This document shows, piece after piece, positions 59,560 through 64,000 of a stretch of 64,000 bases of DNA (its first letter is position 1; every line of letters begins with the position of its first letter). The stretch comes from Hofstenia miamia (lineage: Eukaryota > Xenacoelomorpha > Acoela). The notes beneath the pieces are model-generated. The model saw only the letters and a program-made list of their open reading frames with translations. It was not told the origin of the DNA and made no database searches. The stretch lies in NCBI GenBank assembly GCA_004352715.1, contig SCFE01000006.1:2608585-2672584 (forward strand), written 5' to 3'. The position numbers were made by a program, and so were the translations under genes.

Positions 59560-61545
59560 TTGACAAAATTAAAACACAGAGGTTTGGACAATAATAAAAT
59601 TTTGACTGGCAAAATGTAGTTATAGTAGAAAATCATGCTTTTACCGACCCTATTGGCCGAAATTACTTTCAAAAATAATTTTGGTGTTATCCGTATATAT
59701 TGTTTAAAACCTTTTGATTTTGCTTTTTAGCACATAAAATACATAGCTTTCTGCTTCCCATATAAAGAAAGTAGCTTCACCAAACCCTGTATGGTTGCCA
59801 AGCGTTTTGATATATTTGTCACTGCATTTTCCTACGTAATAGCTGTCATCAACGATGCTCATAAAAATGTTGGGAATTAATCACTGGTGGTTTGCAACAA
59901 ATATATACTCACAAGCAATTATCTTAGGAATTCTGCACTGAAATAATTACAGTGTTCAATTGAACAGCACCAATTGGACTGAAACAAAATCCTAAACAGA
60001 CCTGACCAGTCCAGTTGGACCTGCTTGGTAACTAGCCTATGTGGCCGAACCGGTTCCAACTCTGATATACGGATAATGGCAACTTTAAGGTCGGGTTGAT
60101 ATTAACAGCTGATAAATGCGAACTTCCGTAGAGGGGAAGTACGGTAAAGTCAAATGTAACTCCATATTCATTAGAAAAATATTTTCATTGTTAACTTTTA
60201 AATCACATCCGTTTTATATTTGCAATGTAATTGTGCTAATGAGTTAGTTAATAAGTGACTAGCCATCACTTAATTCGCATAATAACTACTTTCCCAAAAT
60301 GTTTCCTTCCTGACATTAGTTTTGCAGATTTTGAAGTAATCATTAAAATATATGCAGATGTTGATGCTATTGACCTGCGGTAATTAGAACAGCTAAGGTT
60401 TAGCCTGTGCTTTTTGGGACTGCAAACACTTATGGGGGAATTACGATAAGAAAATGAAACATGGAACAAATATCCTTGATATCAGCCCAATCAAAATAGA
60501 GTGTTCAGAATTCTTATGACGTCGGAGCTTTGATGACATCATCAAATGTTAAATTTAGGGCTTTCGTTTGAAATCACTTGAATATTGGAGTTAACGGTTG
60601 AAAATAGTATTTAATAAAATGCGTTCCTAAATGATCAAATATAATTTACTCACTTACTGCACTTGTTTTTTGCAATAACAATAATAAAAAGTATAAAAAG
60701 CTTTTTGCAAAAATTGGAAGACTTCTCTCGGTTGAAAAATTACCACAAATAAAATGAGCAGATTTCATAGAGGTTATGACCTCTAATAAAACATAGGAAA
60801 TACTACTTAGTCTCAACTGTAAGGAAACTCTAAAATTTTTTTAGTGGTATTCAAAAGTTTATTTGGGGAGGAAATAGCCCTCCCCAGGTTAAATAGCGGT
60901 AATTCTTTTGTATATAATTTTGATTTAAATTAAAGAGAGTAAAAAGCCAGTTTCACCAGCTCAATGGATGAATTAGACATGATTTTTTCAGTCTATAGAA
61001 TAAATTGAATTGAATGTATGATGGAATACAATTCTTTCTTGGGAAGAGTTTCAAATTCAGTTGGTATGAAAATAATAGAAAAAATATCATCAAAATAATC
61101 TTCAGAAACGAAAGAATAATTAACAGGATGTAGTGGCACTATTACTAAGAAACGAAAGCGCATTAGTTCTGCCCACGTCAAATTTTAATAATTAATCTTG
61201 TTAGGCATATTTTTTCAATTATGTTAATGCCTTGACTTCCTTCATATGAGTTAAAACATATAAAATAATTAAGTTAACGTTAAACTTCCATGCGTTTTGC
61301 CCACAGTTTCAAACAAATTCCTACACGCCGCTCCAGCAACAGGCGAAATCTACTTAACCGGAGAATTTAGAAATATTGGTTAAAATTGCTTTTGCTTATG
61401 CACGACACTCGATTTCTCTTTCAATTGCTTGTAATTGGTCTTATAACGCATTTCAACTTTCAAAATTGAGATATATATGTTTGCTTTATTATATAGATCA
61501 AGCAAAATACACGAATACTGATTTCACGAAAATTTCAAAACCCGA
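59560..61545. other. non-coding stretch
   Basis: No supported gene or repeat; short ORFs only. Confidence 0.35.
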
Positions 61546-61549
61546 CAAC

Positions 61550-61690
61550 ACACTGCGACATTGTCCAATCCTATAAAGAACTTTGAAATCTTTGGATATG
61601 AATACATCTATATGTGAATATGCTCCCAAGTATAGATGGAAATTTGTGCCTGAATTGCATGAGAGTATTATCTATTTTCAAAGATATGAA
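61550..61690 (+). repeat. interspersed family R, copy H (partial)
   Basis: ATTGTCCAATCCTATAAAGA, ACTTTGAAATCTTTGGATAT, GAATACATCTATATGTGAAT and CCTGAATTGCATGAGAG match the 5' block and its downstream CTCATGCAATG-type element. Confidence 0.5.
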
Positions 61691-61902
61691 ATCAATTTAT
61701 GTAATTATTAATGGTAGCATCTAGTTCCATGAGATGAGGTACTAAGGATTTCTGTGGAGCTACGACAGAAGTGAAGAAATTGATGCCATGGATTGCAGAA
61801 TTTTTTAAAATTCACTTTCTTTTTAAATGAACAAAAACTTTTCTACATTTAAAAATCAACAATTGATGTACCATTAAATATATAAATCATAAACTTACAC
61901 TA

Positions 61903-62036
61903 GTATATATATATATATATATATATANNNNNNNNNNNNNNNNNNNNNNNNNNNNNNNNNNNNNNNNNNNNNNNNNNNNNNNNNNNNNNNNNNNNNNNNN
62001 NNNNNNNNNNNNNNNNNNNNNNNNNTATATATATAT
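61903..62036. repeat. (TA)n microsatellite with assembly gap
   Basis: TA run interrupted by N at 61928-62025. Confidence 0.95.
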
Positions 62037-62039
62037 CTT

Positions 62040-62980
62040 TGAGAAGTCAGCATTTATTTTTAAAATTTTATAATTAAATCGGCGAACTATTGAAAAGTCG
62101 ATTTACTTTGTGCTTATTTGGCAGAAAATACAATAGTTGTAAAGGCTACATGGGTGAAGTAAATGTAGAACATTTTGAATACCTGAACAACAAATTACAC
62201 AACTTCTTTGCCCTTAGGCCTACTGATGGCGTTCTTATTGTTTTTTGTACTGCATATCACACCAGGCTGTGATTGCAGGAATCCTTGGTTGGATCAAAAT
62301 TTGAATGTCATCTTAATTGATTTTGGGTCTCCCTAAGAATCCCCATAGTCAACAATATAACTAAAGCAGAAAAGATACGCCTGTGTGGAAAATGGTAACA
62401 AAATATTAAGCATTCAGATCTTATGAGACAGCGTTGCTTCATCCTTAGTTAGAATCAAATAAACGTTAAAAGTTTAAGATATATTATAAGCTTGAATGGA
62501 TTTTTACATCGGGGGCCATTGAATTTGTTGTTGCTTTTCACTTTTTGTTTGGGGCTTATTAGGCAAAATTAACCAAAATGCAAGTATTTTGCCGGGTACT
62601 ACAAATGTAAGCTTTTAATGAATCTATATTAGCACTAAATTTTCTCTACCTTAACTTTTTTTAAATGTGAGTCAGTTTTCAAATTATAATTGCTTTGAAT
62701 TTAACATTAATATGTTCCTCTTTATAAGAAATTAAATGAAAAGAGAATGCTTATAGTTTGTCACTCATAGTTCGCCATCAAGAGTTTCTAGAACTCTCCT
62801 GATGAGAGCTTTGTCAAATGTTTCTGATTCAGAAAGGACTTAGCTACAAAACATAATAGAAATCTAACATCTTCTTATGGAAAAAAGTTGTCGGATAACA
62901 ATGGCTTAGTATTCTAATAACTATTCTGCACACTGTATCTAACTTCATTATTCCATACAGCTGCAAATTCCGCTTGGTGA
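62040..62980. other. non-coding stretch
   Basis: No supported gene or repeat. Confidence 0.35.
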
Positions 62981-62984
62981 GCAG

Positions 62985-63115
62985 CAATTTTTACGGGACG
63001 AAAATGAAAATATGGGACGAGACCAAATTCTTAGAACATGACCGGGATTTACAAATTGAATAAGGAATGAAGCCAGCAGCGGACCGGGATCACAAGTCTG
63101 ATCCCGTGCCTGGCT
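62985..63115 (+). repeat. GGGACGAGACCAAA-type repeat, copy 3
   Basis: TTTTACGGGACGAAAATGAA, AATATGGGACGAGACCAAAT, CATGACCGGGATTT and GCGGACCGGGATCACAAG are related to the arrays at 23610-23830 and 11575-11755, but more diverged. Confidence 0.45.
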
Positions 63116-63119
63116 AAAC

Positions 63120-63640
63120 AAAAAATACTCTGCAAATGCCTATTAATACGTTAATAAGAGTAGTGTTAACGTAAAAATATTATAAATTTGTACATTGAAA
63201 GCTGTTTTTTTGTTTTACTCGATTGCATGAGTACAAGTACTTTTTTCTGTTTATCTGCTGAATAACTTAAAAGGTTTTAATAAAACAAATAAGTGATTGT
63301 CAATTTTCCAACTAAGAGTTAGATTTATTATTTAGTTGAAATTGATTAAGACACTGAATCTACAATAATCGATATACGAGTTTTTGATAATCTGCTCAAT
63401 GATGGAGGATTTTGGTAAAATATTTCAGTGGGATTGGTAGCATGCTCGAAAAAATTTTATGGCCACAAAATTCAACATATAATTTTGTCATTTTTGGTAA
63501 TTTGAGTAAATTGAAGTTATGTGGTCCGATATGTAACAAAATATTAATTGGAAACTGCAATGGGAGGGGCTATAACTGTAGTTGACCATAGCTTGCTACA
63601 AATCCGATGAGACAAAATGTGATTAGGATTAATGATTTCT
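63120..63640. other. non-coding stretch
   Basis: No supported gene or repeat. Confidence 0.35.
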
Positions 63641-63644
63641 GGAG

Positions 63645-63692
63645 CCGCAGAAGCGAAACCCCAAATGTTGCACTCATGTAAATCCGCCACTG
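63645..63692. mobile_element. hAT-like terminus (AATCCGCCACTG)
   Basis: GCACTCATGTAAATCCGCCA followed by CTG at 63692 is the inverse of a CAGTGGCGGATTTACATGAG terminus, a common hAT/MITE end. The partner end was not located. Confidence 0.5.
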
Positions 63693-63950
63693 TTTAAGTT
63701 AGAATTTGAATGGGTTTAATGTAACTCTGGCATACTTCGGTTAGGTTTCAATAAACTTCCTTAGATATTACTTTTTTTATACCACGCATATATTAAAGTT
63801 TAGTATCAGGTGTACAAAACTTTAATATTCATATTTACGAAGAAACAAACAGTTCAGTTTAAAAAACCGTTCGTTCCACCGTTTTTAAAACTGGGCTGTC
63901 GTTATAAAAACATCGGCCTTTCAAAATAGCTTCAATAAGGCATTCACTTT

Positions 63951-63989
63951 CAGGGGCGCACCCAGCTTTTTCGATGAGGAGGGGAACTA
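63951..63989. mobile_element. hAT-like terminus (CAGGGGCGCACCCAGC)
   Basis: CAGGGGCGCACCCAGCTTTT, then a GAGGAGGGG stretch, has the CAGGGGCG start and G-rich inner part of ZMYM-like hAT ends. The element would extend to the right but is cut off by a TA tract and the end of the window. Confidence 0.55.
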
Positions 63990-64000
63990 ATATATATATA

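Noticed and set aside
1-64000. tRNA and rRNA genes
   Set aside because: I scanned by eye for T-loop signatures such as GGTTCGAATCC and found none with a matching cloverleaf; a tRNAscan run would settle this.

Overview
The window looks like AT-rich, gene-poor DNA from an invertebrate metazoan; I cannot name the species. The reasons are spliceosomal exon boundaries (a GPCR exon with a GTAAGT donor), remnants of animal transposon classes (a CR1/L2-type LINE, Penelope-like elements, Tc1/mariner and ZMYM-like hAT transposons), many (TA)n tracts, and no bacterial-style gene packing. No intact gene is visible. The only convincing host coding sequence is one exon covering TM6-TM7 of a rhodopsin-like GPCR, printed twice. 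One further candidate exon lies at 25973-26256 on the minus strand.

Layout. 0-5 kb: degraded mariner transposase (1640-1990) and a 5'-truncated LINE ending in an ATA-rich tail (3732-4575). 6-18 kb: Penelope-like GIY-YIG fragment (about 7640-7860), CCTCCGCC-type repeat (9187-9390), second mariner relic (about 10817-11470), Penelope RT fragment (13370-13868), Tc1 element cut at its 3' end (14125-15036), third Tc1 relic (16730-17275). 18-27 kb: mostly featureless, with hAT-like ends near 24.85 and 25.53 kb. 27-29 kb: the GPCR exon inside a 552-bp duplication joined by a single N. 29-38 kb: a 4 x 56-bp tandem repeat, more false-looking duplications at N joins, a hAT-like MITE (36268-36561) and a (GAT)n tract. 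43.2-46.0 kb: the best-preserved element, a 2.7-kb ZMYM1-like hAT transposon with terminal repeats and a perfect 8-bp target-site duplication, but a broken reading frame. 47.5-51.7 kb: a MITE with TACGGGC termini and a cluster of foldback elements, one a 77-bp near-perfect palindrome. 52-64 kb: interspersed repeats, an 84-bp tandem duplication, and two hAT termini near the end.

The most notable unexplained item is an interspersed repeat of roughly 0.5-0.6 kb (called family R here), with about ten full or partial copies in both orientations. I cannot match it to a known class.

Assembly quality limits interpretation. Four of the five multi-base N runs lie within or directly next to (TA)n. Single Ns or short N runs repeatedly sit between identical sequence copies (27706, 28284/28556, 31669-31676, 35931/36251, 58808), which suggests unmerged contig ends rather than biological duplication. 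There are no operons or cooperating gene sets; what links the parts is transposon decay.
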